A stretch of DNA of 64,000 nucleotides from CAMCHP01 sp036835325 (GCA_036835325.1 DAITMF010000004.1:31248-95247); one strand, 5' to 3'; counted from the first letter of the stretch, positions 19,160 to 28,819 are shown. The notes: generated from the sequence alone by a model not told the origin. Made by a program: numbers and translations.

Positions 19160-22069
19160 TTAATCGTTGAGTGATTGTTTCACTTCTACTTCTTCGAAGG
19201 CTTCGATTTGGTCACCGACTCTGATGTCGTTAAACTTCTCGATGTTCAAACCACACTCGTAGCCCTTGCCCACTTCCTTGACATCGTCTTTGAAGCGCTT
19301 GAGCTGTCCGAGGTCGCCGGTGTACAACACGATGCCATCGCGAATTACGCGCACTTTGTTGTTTCGGGTGATTTTTCCATCCAAAACAAAGCAACCTGCA
19401 ATGGTTCCCACCTTTGAAATCTTGAAGGTTTCGCGAATCTCAGCGGTACCGACAACGCGTTCCTCAATGCGGGTGGCAAGCATGCCTTCCATGGCTTCGC
19501 GCATCTCGTCGATGGCTTGGTAAATTACCGAGTACAAGCGAATTTGAATCTCTTCGGTTTCGGCGAGTTTGCGCGCACCGGCTGACGGACGTACCTGGAA
19601 GCCGACAATAATCGCATCCGAAGCCGAAGCCAACATGACGTCGCTCTCCGAAATTTGACCCACCGCCTTGTGAATGATGTTCACCTGAATCTTCTCCGTT
19701 GAGAGTTTCTGCAGGGCATCGCTGAGTGCTTCAATCGAACCGTCAACGTCACCTTTAACAATGAGGTTAAGTTCTTTGAACTCACCGATGGCGATACGGC
19801 GACCGATTTCTTCAATGGTGATGTGACGTTGCGTACGCACACCTTGCTCACGCTGCAATTGCTGACGTTTGGTCGCAATGTTGCGCGCCTCGCGTTCGTC
19901 TTCGAACACGTAGAATTTGTCACCTGCACTTGGCGCTCCGCTCATACCGAGCATCGAAACCGGCATAGAAGGGCCGGCAGCCTCAACGCGCTGCAAACGT
20001 TCATTGTACATGGCTTTAACACGTCCGCTGTATTGACCGGCAAGCAATGCATCACCTACGTTCAGCGTACCTGTTTCGACCAAAATGGTACATACGTAAC
20101 CACGTCCTTTATCGAGCGCTGATTCAATGACCGTGCCCACAGCCCTGCGTTTCGGGTTGGCTTTCAGCTCAAGAATTTCAGATTCAAGAACTACCTTTTC
20201 GAGCAGGTCTTCGATTCCGACGCCTTGTTTCGCAGAAATTTCTTGGCATTGGAACTTACCCCCCCAGTCTTCAACGAGGATGTTCATGTTGGCCAATTGC
20301 TCGCGAATTTTATCGGAGTTGGCACCTGGTTTGTCAATCTTGTTGATGGCAAACACCATCGGGATACCCGCAGCTTGGGCGTGATTGATGGCCTCCGTGG
20401 TTTGGGGCATCACGGCATCGTCTGCCGCAATCACGATGATGGCCAAGTCTGTTACTTGTGCACCACGGGCACGCATCGCCGTAAAGGCTTCGTGACCCGG
20501 AGTATCGAGGAAGGTGATGGTTTTACCGTTCTGAATTTGCACATTGTACGCTCCGATGTGCTGGGTAATGCCTCCGGCTTCCCCGGCGATTACGTTGGCT
20601 TTACGGATGTAGTCAAGCAACGATGTTTTACCGTGGTCAACGTGACCCATCACTGTAACAATCGGCGGACGCTCGATCATCATGTTCGGATCGTCATATT
20701 CCTCCGGAATCGACTCTTGCACCTCTGCGCTCACAAACTGCACTTCGTAACCAAACTCCTCGGAGATGATTTGAATGGTTTCGGCGTCGAGGCGTTGGTT
20801 GATTGACACCATGATACCCAGCGACATGCAGGCTGAGATGACATCGTTCACCGAAGCGTTCATCATGCGCGTGAGTTCTGACACCGTTACAAACTCGGTG
20901 AGCTTGAGTACGGTCGACTCTTCTTGGCGCTTCATTTCCTCTTCCTCGTGGCGGGCGGCCATCATATCGCGCTTCGCACGGCGAAGCTTTGACGATTTTG
21001 ACTTGCCACCACCGCTCAGGCGAGCGAGGGTTTCTTTGATTTCCTTTTGAATAGCGGCATCCGATACCTCTGTCTTCTTCTCGGGCTGACGGCCACGGTT
21101 GTTTCCGCGGTCACCTCCGCGGTTGCCGCCGCGATCACCGCCTGTGTTTCCACCACGGTCACCGCCACCACCTTGCGGAGGTGTTTGACCTGTTTCGGGG
21201 CCACTGTTGGCGATGCGCTTGCGCTTGCGTTTCTTGCGTGCATCATCGTCAGACGACGAAGCGACGGGTTGTTTCTTTTTCGGACGTTCAACCGGGAGTT
21301 CGATTTTACCGATGACGGTTGGTCCGGCAAGGCGTTCAACCTCCGGACGCATGAACTCGATTTCTGCCGGCTTTTGTGGCTCGGCGGGCTTGGGTGGCTC
21401 TGCCTTTTTGGGTTCAGCCGGTTTGGGCGCTTCGGCCTTCGGGGCTTCCGGTTTTGCAACAGGTGCTTCTACCTTCGGCGGAGCTTGCTGCTTTGGAGGT
21501 TCAGGTATTCTGGGCTCCTCTTTCGGTGCTTGCTTCTTTCTTGGTTGAAGCGCATCGAGGTCAACCTTCCCGACAACCTTAACGCCTCCGCTTGATGCGG
21601 GCGCTTCAGGTTCAACCGCTTTGACCGGTTCTTCGGCCTTCGGTGGTTCGGGTGCTTTTTCGACCGGCTTCGGAGGTTCAGGGGCCTCAACTTTCGCCAC
21701 AGGCTTGATTTCCGGTTCGGCAGGCACCGCCTTCACGGGCGAGCTCTCCACCGTAGCGCGCAACGCGTCGATGTCGAGGTTGTCTTCCTCATCGTCTTCG
21801 CGCACTTCTTTCACCTTCTTGTTTGATTCAAGCGTGATGGTGGTGCGCTCAGCGGTTCCGCGTACGGCCTGCTTCGACTTCTCGATGAGCTTCTTGTCGG
21901 CTGAGAATTCATGACGAATCAAACCGTATACAGGCGGCTCGATCTTCGCATTCGGACTGTTCTCTACCTCAATGCCCTTCTTGCCCAAGAATTCAATGAT
22001 GGTGGGTACACCAATATTGAACTCCCGCGCTACTTTACTTAATCGTACGGGCTTTGTTTCTTCTGACAT
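19160..22069 (-). CDS. infB: Translation initiation factor IF-2
   Basis: GTPase that brings initiator fMet-tRNA to the 30S subunit and promotes subunit joining. At 969 residues it has an N-terminal IF2-N helix domain (VRLSKVAREFNIGVPTIIEF), a long low-complexity Pro/Glu/Lys/Ala linker (about 90-280) and a Gly/Asn/Arg-rich segment (GGGDRGGNTGGDRGGNRGGD), then the G domain: GHVDHGKT (G1), GGITQHIG (G2), DTPGHEAF (G3), NKID (G4), SAKQGVG (G5), followed by domains II-IV. The linker is long, as is common in Bacteroidota. It is third in rimP-nusA-infB, about 90 bp after nusA. Confidence 0.97.
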   Translation of the reverse strand: MSEETKPVRLSKVAREFNIGVPTIIEFLGKKGIEVENSPNAKIEPPVYGLIRHEFSADKKLIEKSKQAVRGTAERTTITLESNKKVKEVREDDEEDNLDIDALRATVESSPVKAVPAEPEIKPVAKVEAPEPPKPVEKAPEPPKAEEPVKAVEPEAPASSGGVKVVGKVDLDALQPRKKQAPKEEPRIPEPPKQQAPPKVEAPVAKPEAPKAEAPKPAEPKKAEPPKPAEPQKPAEIEFMRPEVERLAGPTVIGKIELPVERPKKKQPVASSSDDDARKKRKRKRIANSGPETGQTPPQGGGGDRGGNTGGDRGGNRGGDRGNNRGRQPEKKTEVSDAAIQKEIKETLARLSGGGKSKSSKLRRAKRDMMAARHEEEEMKRQEESTVLKLTEFVTVSELTRMMNASVNDVISACMSLGIMVSINQRLDAETIQIISEEFGYEVQFVSAEVQESIPEEYDDPNMMIERPPIVTVMGHVDHGKTSLLDYIRKANVIAGEAGGITQHIGAYNVQIQNGKTITFLDTPGHEAFTAMRARGAQVTDLAIIVIAADDAVMPQTTEAINHAQAAGIPMVFAINKIDKPGANSDKIREQLANMNILVEDWGGKFQCQEISAKQGVGIEDLLEKVVLESEILELKANPKRRAVGTVIESALDKGRGYVCTILVETGTLNVGDALLAGQYSGRVKAMYNERLQRVEAAGPSMPVSMLGMSGAPSAGDKFYVFEDEREARNIATKRQQLQREQGVRTQRHITIEEIGRRIAIGEFKELNLIVKGDVDGSIEALSDALQKLSTEKIQVNIIHKAVGQISESDVMLASASDAIIVGFQVRPSAGARKLAETEEIQIRLYSVIYQAIDEMREAMEGMLATRIEERVVGTAEIRETFKISKVGTIAGCFVLDGKITRNNKVRVIRDGIVLYTGDLGQLKRFKDDVKEVGKGYECGLNIEKFNDIRVGDQIEAFEEVEVKQSLND

Positions 22070-22108
22070 ACAAACGTATTGCTCGGTTCGCTCTCGGTTT
22101 TATTTGGG

Positions 22109-22130
22109 TTTTTCTTTGGGGATGGATGAG
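22109..22130 (-). repeat. Copy of dispersed GGATGGATGAG / oligo-T motif
   Basis: Located in the nusA-infB gap: a T-rich stretch, G run and GGATGGATGAG read on the plus strand. It is one of about eleven related copies in the window (see finding). Confidence 0.5.
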
Positions 22131-22158
22131 CACAGACGCCGCCTGTACTCAACCTTGG

Positions 22159-23394
22159 TTATTCGAATTCAGAGCGGAGAATTCGAACCACCTCACGCAC
22201 CGTCTCGACTTCGAGGTCAGTGCGCTTTGCTAGGTCTTCAACATCGTGATCAAGTACGCTGCGGGCAGTATCGCACCCGATGGATTTCAGCGCATCGATG
22301 ATCCAGCTTTCGATTTCATCAGCAAACTCTTCGAGTTCAACGTCGTCAAGTTCTGCCTCAGATTCGCGGTACACATCAATCTCAAAGCCGGTCAAACGGC
22401 TAGCGAGTTTGATGTTGTGACCGCCTTTTCCGATGGCCAATGAAACCTGGTCAGGCTTAAGGTAAACATCGGCTTTCGCGTTCTCATTGTCAAGTGTAAT
22501 CGACGAAATTTTTGCCGGACTTAATGCACGGGCGATCAGCAACTGGTCGTTGGCTGTGTAATTGATTACGTCGATGTTCTCGTTGCGAAGCTCACGCACA
22601 ATGCTATGGATGCGCGCACCTTTCATGCCCACACAAGCGCCTACCGGGTCAATGCGGTCATCGTACGACTCAACCGCCACTTTGGCGCGCTCGCCCGGTT
22701 CACGAACGATTTTCTTGATGGTGATAAGGCCGTCAAAAATCTCCGGAACTTCTTGTTCGAACAAACGCTCCAAGAATTCAGGTGCTGTGCGCGACAAGAT
22801 AATGCGCGGTGTGTTGTTGCGCATGTCAACTTCTGCGACCACTGCACGAACGGTATCGCCTTTCTTGAAGAAGTCTGATGGAATTTGGTTCGACTTTGGA
22901 AGAACCAATTCATTGTCTTCATCATCAACCACGAGGATTTCGCGTTTCCAGATTTGGTATACCTCACCTGACACGATTTCACCTACGCGTTCTTTGTATT
23001 TCTGGTAAATCTGATCTTTTTCCAAATCGAGGATTCGGCTTACGAGGTTTTGGCGCATGGCCAGAACATTGCGGCGACCGAACGACTCTATCTTAATTTC
23101 TTCTGACACCTCTTCGCCAATTTCGAAGTCGTCTTCGATTTTCAGCGCCTCGTTCAGTGCGATTTGGGTGTTTTCATCTTCCACGTCGTCATCGGCAACG
23201 ATTTCGCGGTTACGCCAAATCTCAAGGTCGCCCTTATCGGGGTTGATGATGATGTCAAAGTTCTCATCGCTTCCATAGCGCTTAATGATCATAGCGCGAA
23301 ACGTCTCCTCCAAAATGGCGAGCATGGTTTCGCGGTTGATGTTTTTCAGCTCTTTGAAATCGGCGAACGACTGACTCAGTTCTACAACGTTCAT
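22159..23394 (-). CDS. nusA: Transcription termination/antitermination factor NusA
   Basis: Binds RNA polymerase and nascent RNA, modulating pausing and termination. The 411-residue protein has the N-terminal polymerase-binding domain (ETMLAILEETFRAMIIKRYG), an S1 domain (GEIVSGEVYQIWKREILVVD) and two KH domains (RVAVESYDDRIDPVGACVGM-like stretch, and DQVSLAIGKGGHNIKLASRL). It ends with a short helical segment and lacks the acidic repeats of the E. coli protein, normal for this phylum. It lies 6 bp after rimP. Because NusA affects terminators, the hairpin in the operon leader could make it autoregulatory. Confidence 0.97.
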   Translation of the reverse strand: MNVVELSQSFADFKELKNINRETMLAILEETFRAMIIKRYGSDENFDIIINPDKGDLEIWRNREIVADDDVEDENTQIALNEALKIEDDFEIGEEVSEEIKIESFGRRNVLAMRQNLVSRILDLEKDQIYQKYKERVGEIVSGEVYQIWKREILVVDDEDNELVLPKSNQIPSDFFKKGDTVRAVVAEVDMRNNTPRIILSRTAPEFLERLFEQEVPEIFDGLITIKKIVREPGERAKVAVESYDDRIDPVGACVGMKGARIHSIVRELRNENIDVINYTANDQLLIARALSPAKISSITLDNENAKADVYLKPDQVSLAIGKGGHNIKLASRLTGFEIDVYRESEAELDDVELEEFADEIESWIIDALKSIGCDTARSVLDHDVEDLAKRTDLEVETVREVVRILRSEFE

Positions 23395-23400
23395 TGTTGC

Positions 23401-23868
23401 TTATTTAAATGAAATAACCACTTTAGCTTCATTTATCTCTTCGTAAGGCAGGGCGAAGACTTCTTCGACCCATTCTTTCGATTTTCTACCTTCAATGCGG
23501 CGCTTTTCGCGCACTTTCAGTTCAATTTGCGCGTCGTTGGCAGCGGTCAATGCCCCGGTAAGCTTGCGGCCATCGGCCAGTTTCACTGCCAAATCGCGGC
23601 CAACATTCTTCATGTACTGGCGTGCGATGCGCAGCGGCTGATCGGCCCCGGGCGACGATACATTCAACGAGAAGTCTTCGGTATCGCGGTCGAATGATGA
23701 CTCGAGGTGGCGGCTTACTTTCACGCAATCGCCAATCGAAACACCGTTGTCATTATCAACCAGCACCCGGATGTCATTCGCTCCTGAAACATCAATCTCT
23801 ACAAAGAAGAGCGGCCCGTCTCCGAAGCCTTCCTTCAGCAATTCTGCCACGCGTTGTTTCGTAATCAT
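23401..23868 (-). CDS. rimP: Ribosome maturation factor RimP
   Basis: Helps assemble the 30S subunit. The 155 residues fit the family: N-terminal domain with FVEIDVSGANDIRVLVDNDN, the signature SIGDCVKVSRHLESSFDRD, and SLNVSSPGADQPLRIARQYM, then a C-terminal SH3-like barrel (GRDLAVKLADGRKLTGALTA). First gene of the rimP-nusA-infB operon, with its own promoter at 23931-23959 and a terminator-like hairpin in the leader. Confidence 0.95.
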   Translation of the reverse strand: MITKQRVAELLKEGFGDGPLFFVEIDVSGANDIRVLVDNDNGVSIGDCVKVSRHLESSFDRDTEDFSLNVSSPGADQPLRIARQYMKNVGRDLAVKLADGRKLTGALTAANDAQIELKVREKRRIEGRKSKEWVEEVFALPYEEINEAKVVISFK

Positions 23869-23881
23869 TTAAGGCCTGCGA

Positions 23882-23906
23882 ATAAAAAGAGGGGTTCGCA
23901 CCCCTC
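23882..23906 (-). promoter_or_regulatory. Terminator-like hairpin (probable attenuator) in the rimP leader
   Basis: On the minus strand GAGGGGT-GCGA-ACCCCTC (7-bp GC-rich stem, GNRA-type loop) is followed directly by TTTTTATT. It lies between the rimP promoter and the rimP ATG, 20 nt before the start codon, where a terminator can only serve as an attenuator because no gene ends here. Confidence 0.7.
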
Positions 23907-23930
23907 CACGATAACATCCATACGACGCTG

Positions 23931-23959
23931 CAAATATAGATAATTCCGTTCGTATACAA
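23931..23959 (-). promoter_or_regulatory. Promoter of rimP-nusA-infB
   Basis: Minus-strand TTG (23959-23957), 18-bp spacer, TATATTTG (23938-23931): a full match to the Bacteroidota -33/-7 pattern. The predicted leader is about 60 nt and contains the hairpin at 23889-23906. Confidence 0.75.
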
Positions 23960-24043
23960 TACACCCTTCATCGTTTACATTAATTTATACATTGCCACGC
24001 CTGCCAGTCACCATCCGCGCGCAGCGCAGGCATCCAAAAAAAT

Positions 24044-24051
24044 TACCTTTG
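24044..24051 (+). promoter_or_regulatory. -7 box of the MORN-repeat gene
   Basis: TACCTTTG matches TAnnTTTG, 17 nt before the ATG at 24069. No good TTG upstream. Confidence 0.5.
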
Positions 24052-24068
24052 CCCTGAATCACAGAGCT

Positions 24069-25661
24069 ATGTTTGTCCGCTACGCACTTGCCATCCTCCC
24101 CTTCCTCATCCTTCCAAACCTAAAAAGCTTCGCGCAAAAACAACATTTCGTTGATTTTCACGACAACGGCCAAAAGTCTACTGAAGGCTTCTACGAACGC
24201 GGCCTTGAAAACGGCATCTGGAAATGGTGGTACCCCGACGGCACCCTCAAAGAAGAAACCAACTACTTCTTTGGGAAAATCAACGGCCAAAGCACCCGCT
24301 GGCACGCCAATGGAATACCCGAACACATTGGCTTTTTTGCCATGGACAAGCCCGACAGCACCCTGCTTTCGTTCACACCTGACAGCGTGCTCATTGAGAA
24401 AGGCCACTTCGCAAACGGCAAGCAAACCGGCGAATGGAACTACTGGTTCACCGACGGCCAATTGCGCATGACCGAAGTTTACACTGACAGTGTTCGCCTG
24501 CTCACCTTTGCGCGCGCCATTGACCGCTCGGTGCAAGTGGAAAACGGAAACGGCACCTACGAAAGCCACTACGACGATGGCACACTCATGGAACGCTGCG
24601 GATACCTCAACGGCCTCCGCAATGGCGACTATACCGTAAACTTTAGCGACGGGAAAACCCGCGAACAAGGCAGCTACGCCCTCGGCCTCCAAACCGGAAA
24701 TTGGAAAACCAACCACCGCAATGGGAAACAATGGCAAAACGTCAACTACCTCAACGGTGCGCTCAATGGCCCGTTCAATCAGTTCTTCGCCAACGGAAAC
24801 AAAGACTTTGAAGGCAACTACCTCAATGGTGAGAAACACGGCGATTGGACGTGGTACTTCGTTGACGGCGGCATTGACATGACCGGCCAATTCGCTGAAG
24901 GTGAACAAGAAGGCGACTGGACGTGGTATTACCGCAATGGCACCGTGCATTACACCGGTCACTTCACCAAGGGCCTTCGCGATGGCCAATGGAAATGGAA
25001 CTACGAAGGCGGCCAGCTCTGGAAGGAAGGGCCATACGCCAACAACCAAAAAAACGGCACCTGGAGCTACTTCTTCGAAGACGGCACCCCCCTCATGAAA
25101 GGCAACTTCACCACTGACCTGGAAGAAGGCGTTTGGGAAAGCTGGTACGACAGCGGCAAACCCAAAGACAAAGGCAGTTTCAAAGCCGGAACAATGAACG
25201 GCTACTGGGAAGGTTGGTACCCCAACAGCGTGGTGCATTACCGCGGAAGTTGGAACGGCGACCTCCGAACCGGCGACTGGGAAATCTACCACGAAAACGG
25301 CAAACCCCGCGAAAAAGGCAGCTACGACAAAGAAGGCCGAAAAACCGGGAAATGGAGCTCGTACGACGCCAACGGCATCCTCCAAGAAACCGGCACCTAC
25401 AAAGCGGGAACTCCGCACGGAGAATGGCTCTACAATTACCCCAACGGCTCGCCTGAGTTCAAAAAAACATACAAAGACGGCAAAATGGAGGGCGCTTCAA
25501 TTACCTACGGCCGAAACGGACAAGTCATTGAAGAAGCCACCTACCGCAACAACCGCTTGCACGGGAAATTCATCCGGTACAACGAAAAAACGCGCAAAGT
25601 CGAAAAGCACATCATTTTCGAAAACGGCCAAGTTGCCAAGGTCGTTGAAGGCAAGCTGTAA
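24069..25661 (+). CDS. MORN-repeat (toxin-antitoxin YwqK-like) secreted protein
   Basis: A 530-residue protein with signal peptide MFVRYALAILPFLILPNLKS...FAQ, then about twenty repeats of roughly 23 residues of the form DGxxxxxGxYxxGxxxGxWxWYYxNG (examples: NGLRNGDYTVNFSDGKTREQ and EGEQEGDWTWYYRNGTVHYT). These are MORN-type beta-hairpin repeats, widespread in Bacteroidota. Likely periplasmic or surface exposed; the molecular role is unknown. The DNA repeats create a long open antisense frame, which I take as an artefact of composition. It starts a plus-strand gene series. Confidence 0.85.
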   Translation: MFVRYALAILPFLILPNLKSFAQKQHFVDFHDNGQKSTEGFYERGLENGIWKWWYPDGTLKEETNYFFGKINGQSTRWHANGIPEHIGFFAMDKPDSTLLSFTPDSVLIEKGHFANGKQTGEWNYWFTDGQLRMTEVYTDSVRLLTFARAIDRSVQVENGNGTYESHYDDGTLMERCGYLNGLRNGDYTVNFSDGKTREQGSYALGLQTGNWKTNHRNGKQWQNVNYLNGALNGPFNQFFANGNKDFEGNYLNGEKHGDWTWYFVDGGIDMTGQFAEGEQEGDWTWYYRNGTVHYTGHFTKGLRDGQWKWNYEGGQLWKEGPYANNQKNGTWSYFFEDGTPLMKGNFTTDLEEGVWESWYDSGKPKDKGSFKAGTMNGYWEGWYPNSVVHYRGSWNGDLRTGDWEIYHENGKPREKGSYDKEGRKTGKWSSYDANGILQETGTYKAGTPHGEWLYNYPNGSPEFKKTYKDGKMEGASITYGRNGQVIEEATYRNNRLHGKFIRYNEKTRKVEKHIIFENGQVAKVVEGKL

Positions 25662-25709
25662 ACTGAACCTTTCGACTGCTGCGCGGTTGAACCCCAATTA
25701 CAAGGTTGA

Positions 25710-26354
25710 ATGTCGTACGTATTGCAAATGATTGCCGAGGGTGAACACCTGCATCAAGATTTCAAGATGCGGGTTGAAGATGCGCGCAAAATCGCACGCA
25801 CACTCGTCGCCTTTGCCAATACCGAAGGCGGCCGATTGCTCATTGGTGTGAAAGACAATGGCAGCATCAGCGGTATTCAACCCGAAGAAGAATACCACAT
25901 GATTGAAGGCGCGGCTGAGCTCTACTGCAAACCGCCCATCGGCTTCAAAACACAGGTGTGGAAGGCCAGTAACCGCGCTGTTCTTGAAGTCATCGTTGAG
26001 CCCAGCAAAGCGCGACCGCATTATTGTGCCGATGAAACCGGCGAATGGCACGCCTACCAACGGGTCGATGACCGAAACGTTAAAGCCAATGGCGTTTTGC
26101 TCAAGGTGTGGCAGCATGAACAATCGGCAAGGCCCGCTGATTTCAAGTACAACGGCCGCACGCGAAGGCTCTTCGGGCTCCTCCACCAACACGGTCGGTT
26201 GAGCTTCAAAAGCATTTCGAAAATGATGCGCTCGGGCCGAGCCAGCACCGAAGAATTGCTTGCCCAACTCGTTGTTTGGGAAGTCATCGGCATGGAATTT
26301 ACCGATACAGGATGCTTCTTTTTCTTGGGGGATGGGATGGAGGAACTCGCATGA
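25710..26354 (+). CDS. AlbA_2 (Schlafen-type) domain protein with C-terminal helix-turn-helix
   Basis: A 214-residue cytoplasmic protein. Residues about 10-120 match the AlbA_2 domain: EGEHLHQDFKMRVEDARKIA, LVAFANTEGGRLLIGVKDNG and ISGIQPEEEYHMIEGAAELY. The C-terminal part (RRLFGLLHQHGRLSFKSISK ... LLAQLVVWEVIGMEF) reads as a winged helix. Such proteins are usually called putative DNA-binding or ATP-binding regulators; the biochemical activity is not settled. It lacks the C-terminal ATPase-like domain of longer relatives. It lies 48 bp after the MORN gene and 43 bp before porZ. Confidence 0.8.
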   Translation: MSYVLQMIAEGEHLHQDFKMRVEDARKIARTLVAFANTEGGRLLIGVKDNGSISGIQPEEEYHMIEGAAELYCKPPIGFKTQVWKASNRAVLEVIVEPSKARPHYCADETGEWHAYQRVDDRNVKANGVLLKVWQHEQSARPADFKYNGRTRRLFGLLHQHGRLSFKSISKMMRSGRASTEELLAQLVVWEVIGMEFTDTGCFFFLGDGMEELA

Positions 26355-26397
26355 AGCTACCTGCACACGCTAAACCGGCGCTTTTTGCGTTTGGAGG

Positions 26398-28764
26398 ATG
26401 ATACGTATGACCACAACCTTGCACCGACTGTTTACCCTTTGGATGGCTTGCGGCCTCACCGCGCTCAGCACCTATGCGCAAATCGCCACCGGCGCTTGGC
26501 GTGAGCACCTCCCTTACGGCGAAACCATTGATGTAGTGAAAGGAGGGTCACGCGTTTTTTGCGCAACGCCGCACGCCGTTTTCAGCTACGACGAAAGCGA
26601 CAACAGCATTGAACGCCTCTCGCGGGTGAATCGCCTCAGCGCCTCAGCCGTTACATCGCTCGCTTACGACGAAACCAGCAAAACCTTGCTCGTTGGGCAT
26701 GCCAACGGTCAGCTTGACCTCGTTTCAGGCACGGTTTCAACCCCGATGAACGACATCCCTTCAAGTCAAATCCTTGGCAATAAGCGCATCAATTCCATTT
26801 ACGTACTGAACGGCAAAGCCTACGTGTGCACCGGATTTGGCGTTGTGGTGGTTGACATTTCCAAGCGAGAAGTTGCAGAAACCTGGTTCATCACGGGCCA
26901 AACCAACCTTACCCGTATCAACGCCATAGCACAAGACGGCGAACATTGGTACGCCGCTGCTCAAGATGGCATTTACCGCGCCGACTTCAATTCGGCCTTC
27001 TTGGTGAGCTTCGAAGCATGGAGCTTGCTCGATGAGCTCCCGGTCGACGACGCGAATTACACCAAAATCATCGCAGCCAACGACCGGTTGTACACCCTTC
27101 GCGACAATGGTTTCGATGATGAAATTTGGGTCAGTCAAACTGAAGAGCTCAACTGGACCATCGTGCCCGGTTATGAAAGTCAACAAGTGACCGACATTCG
27201 CCACGCCAACAACCGATTTACCATCAGCGGTTTCAACGTTGTGCGTGTATTTACCGACAACTTCGAACTCATCGACGAACGTCTTTTCGCCGCCGATGAG
27301 CTTCTTTTTCCACGGGCGGCCCTAAGCGATGGCAGTAACCGCGTTTGGGTGGCCAACGAATTCAATGGCTTGATCTCGTTTACATCACCACCAACCGGGC
27401 AACCTGAGCTCCGGCTTCGTCCGGAAGGCCCACGCGCTGTTGAAGCACGCCGAATTTCAGCGTTCAATGACAACGTCTGGATTGCTTCAGGCGGCGTAAA
27501 CGCAGCCTGGACCGCCAACTTCGATAAAAAAGGCATGTACGGCCTGGTCGGAAACCAATGGATTAACATTGCTCCCACCGATGGCATCAACGAAGTCGCC
27601 GGCTTGAATGACATCATGACGGTCGCCGTTGACCCGCTCCAAAACAACCGCGTCATTTTTGGCTCATGGGAAGAAGGCCTCATTGAAGTTATCGATGGCC
27701 AAATCAGCCAAATTTACAACGAAAACAACAGCTCACTTGTGCCCACACCCTACGTCAACGGCCTCACTCGCACAGGAGTAGGTGGCGCCGCCTTTGACCT
27801 TGACGGCAACCTCTGGTTCACCAACGTGTACACCAGCCAAACCCCTCTGCACGTCTTAACACGTGAAGGACAATTTTATAGCTACAACTTCCAGCCGCAA
27901 GTCAATGCAGAGAAGTTCATGGCCGACCTGCTCACTACCTCGTCAGGTTTCGTTTGGGGAGTACTGCCACGCGGCGAAGGTTTAATTGTCTTTGACCCCG
28001 CAGGCACCCTAAATGACCCTTCCGATGACCGGTACCGATTGTTGACAAACGTACCCGGTCAAGGCGGGCTTCCCAGCAACGACATTTACAGCATTGAAGA
28101 AGACCTCAACGGTGAAGTGTGGGTTGGAACGCTCCAAGGCATCGCCGTGTTCTACACACCGCTCTCGTTGTTCGATGATGGCGTGAACACCGATGCCCAG
28201 CAAATCTTGATTGAGCAAGACGGCAACATCCAAATCTTGCTCGAAACCGAACAAATCAATGCCATCGCCATCGATGGAGCTAACCGAAAATGGATCGCCA
28301 CCGCCGGAAGCGGCGTTTTCTTGGTGAGCCCCAACGGCCAAGAAGAAATTTTTCACTTCACCACGCGAAACAGTCCGTTGCTCTCTGACAACGTGTTTGA
28401 CATTGCCATCAACCAAGCCTCGGGCGAAGTCTTCTTCGCTACCGAAAACGGTGTAATCTCTTACATGTCAACGGCCACAAACTTCGACCAAGACATCAAC
28501 GAGGTCATCGTGTACCCAAATCCTGTAAGACCCGATTACGAAGGCGTAATCACAATTGACGGCTTGGCCTTCCAAAGCGATGTGCGCATCACCGACACAG
28601 CCGGCAACCTCGTGTTTGCGACCACTTCAAACGGCGGACGAGCGGTATGGGACGGCAATGGCCGCGACGGACGCCGTGTTGCCACCGGAGTTTACCTTGT
28701 TTTTGCGGCTTCGCCGGATGGATCAGCCGCCAACGTAGGAAAGGTCGCCATCATCGGACGCTAA
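26398..28764 (+). CDS. porZ: T9SS-associated protein PorZ
   Basis: A 788-residue secreted protein (from ATG 26398; ATG 26407 is equally possible) with a signal peptide ending STYAQ. Two beta-propeller blades series follow: the opening WREHLPYGETIDVVKGG, DNSIERLSRVNRLSASAVTS, and ILGNKRINSIYVLNGKAYVC match PorZ. The C-terminal beta-sandwich (VRITDTAGNLVFATTSNGGR, VATGVYLVFAASPDGS) is also PorZ-like. In Porphyromonas, PorZ is a surface component of the attachment complex delivering anionic LPS to PorU. It implies the organism has a working T9SS, consistent with the sorting-domain protein at 1360-4083. Confidence 0.9.
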   Translation: MIRMTTTLHRLFTLWMACGLTALSTYAQIATGAWREHLPYGETIDVVKGGSRVFCATPHAVFSYDESDNSIERLSRVNRLSASAVTSLAYDETSKTLLVGHANGQLDLVSGTVSTPMNDIPSSQILGNKRINSIYVLNGKAYVCTGFGVVVVDISKREVAETWFITGQTNLTRINAIAQDGEHWYAAAQDGIYRADFNSAFLVSFEAWSLLDELPVDDANYTKIIAANDRLYTLRDNGFDDEIWVSQTEELNWTIVPGYESQQVTDIRHANNRFTISGFNVVRVFTDNFELIDERLFAADELLFPRAALSDGSNRVWVANEFNGLISFTSPPTGQPELRLRPEGPRAVEARRISAFNDNVWIASGGVNAAWTANFDKKGMYGLVGNQWINIAPTDGINEVAGLNDIMTVAVDPLQNNRVIFGSWEEGLIEVIDGQISQIYNENNSSLVPTPYVNGLTRTGVGGAAFDLDGNLWFTNVYTSQTPLHVLTREGQFYSYNFQPQVNAEKFMADLLTTSSGFVWGVLPRGEGLIVFDPAGTLNDPSDDRYRLLTNVPGQGGLPSNDIYSIEEDLNGEVWVGTLQGIAVFYTPLSLFDDGVNTDAQQILIEQDGNIQILLETEQINAIAIDGANRKWIATAGSGVFLVSPNGQEEIFHFTTRNSPLLSDNVFDIAINQASGEVFFATENGVISYMSTATNFDQDINEVIVYPNPVRPDYEGVITIDGLAFQSDVRITDTAGNLVFATTSNGGRAVWDGNGRDGRRVATGVYLVFAASPDGSAANVGKVAIIGR

Positions 28765-28793
28765 TTTGTGGTGACTTTGCGCACGATTCACCC

Positions 28794-28801
28794 TAACTTT
28801 G
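28794..28801 (+). promoter_or_regulatory. -7 box of the flippase-like gene
   Basis: TAACTTTG matches TAnnTTTG. It overlaps the earliest possible TTG start at 28799, which argues for a later start such as TTG 28820. Confidence 0.5.
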
Positions 28802-28819
28802 TGCCAGAAGCCCCACCCA

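Noticed and set aside
24120..25418. 432-codon open frame antisense to the MORN-repeat gene
   Set aside because: The repeated, biased codons of the MORN gene open the opposite strand; the product is a Val/Ala/Phe-rich low-complexity string with no domain or start context.
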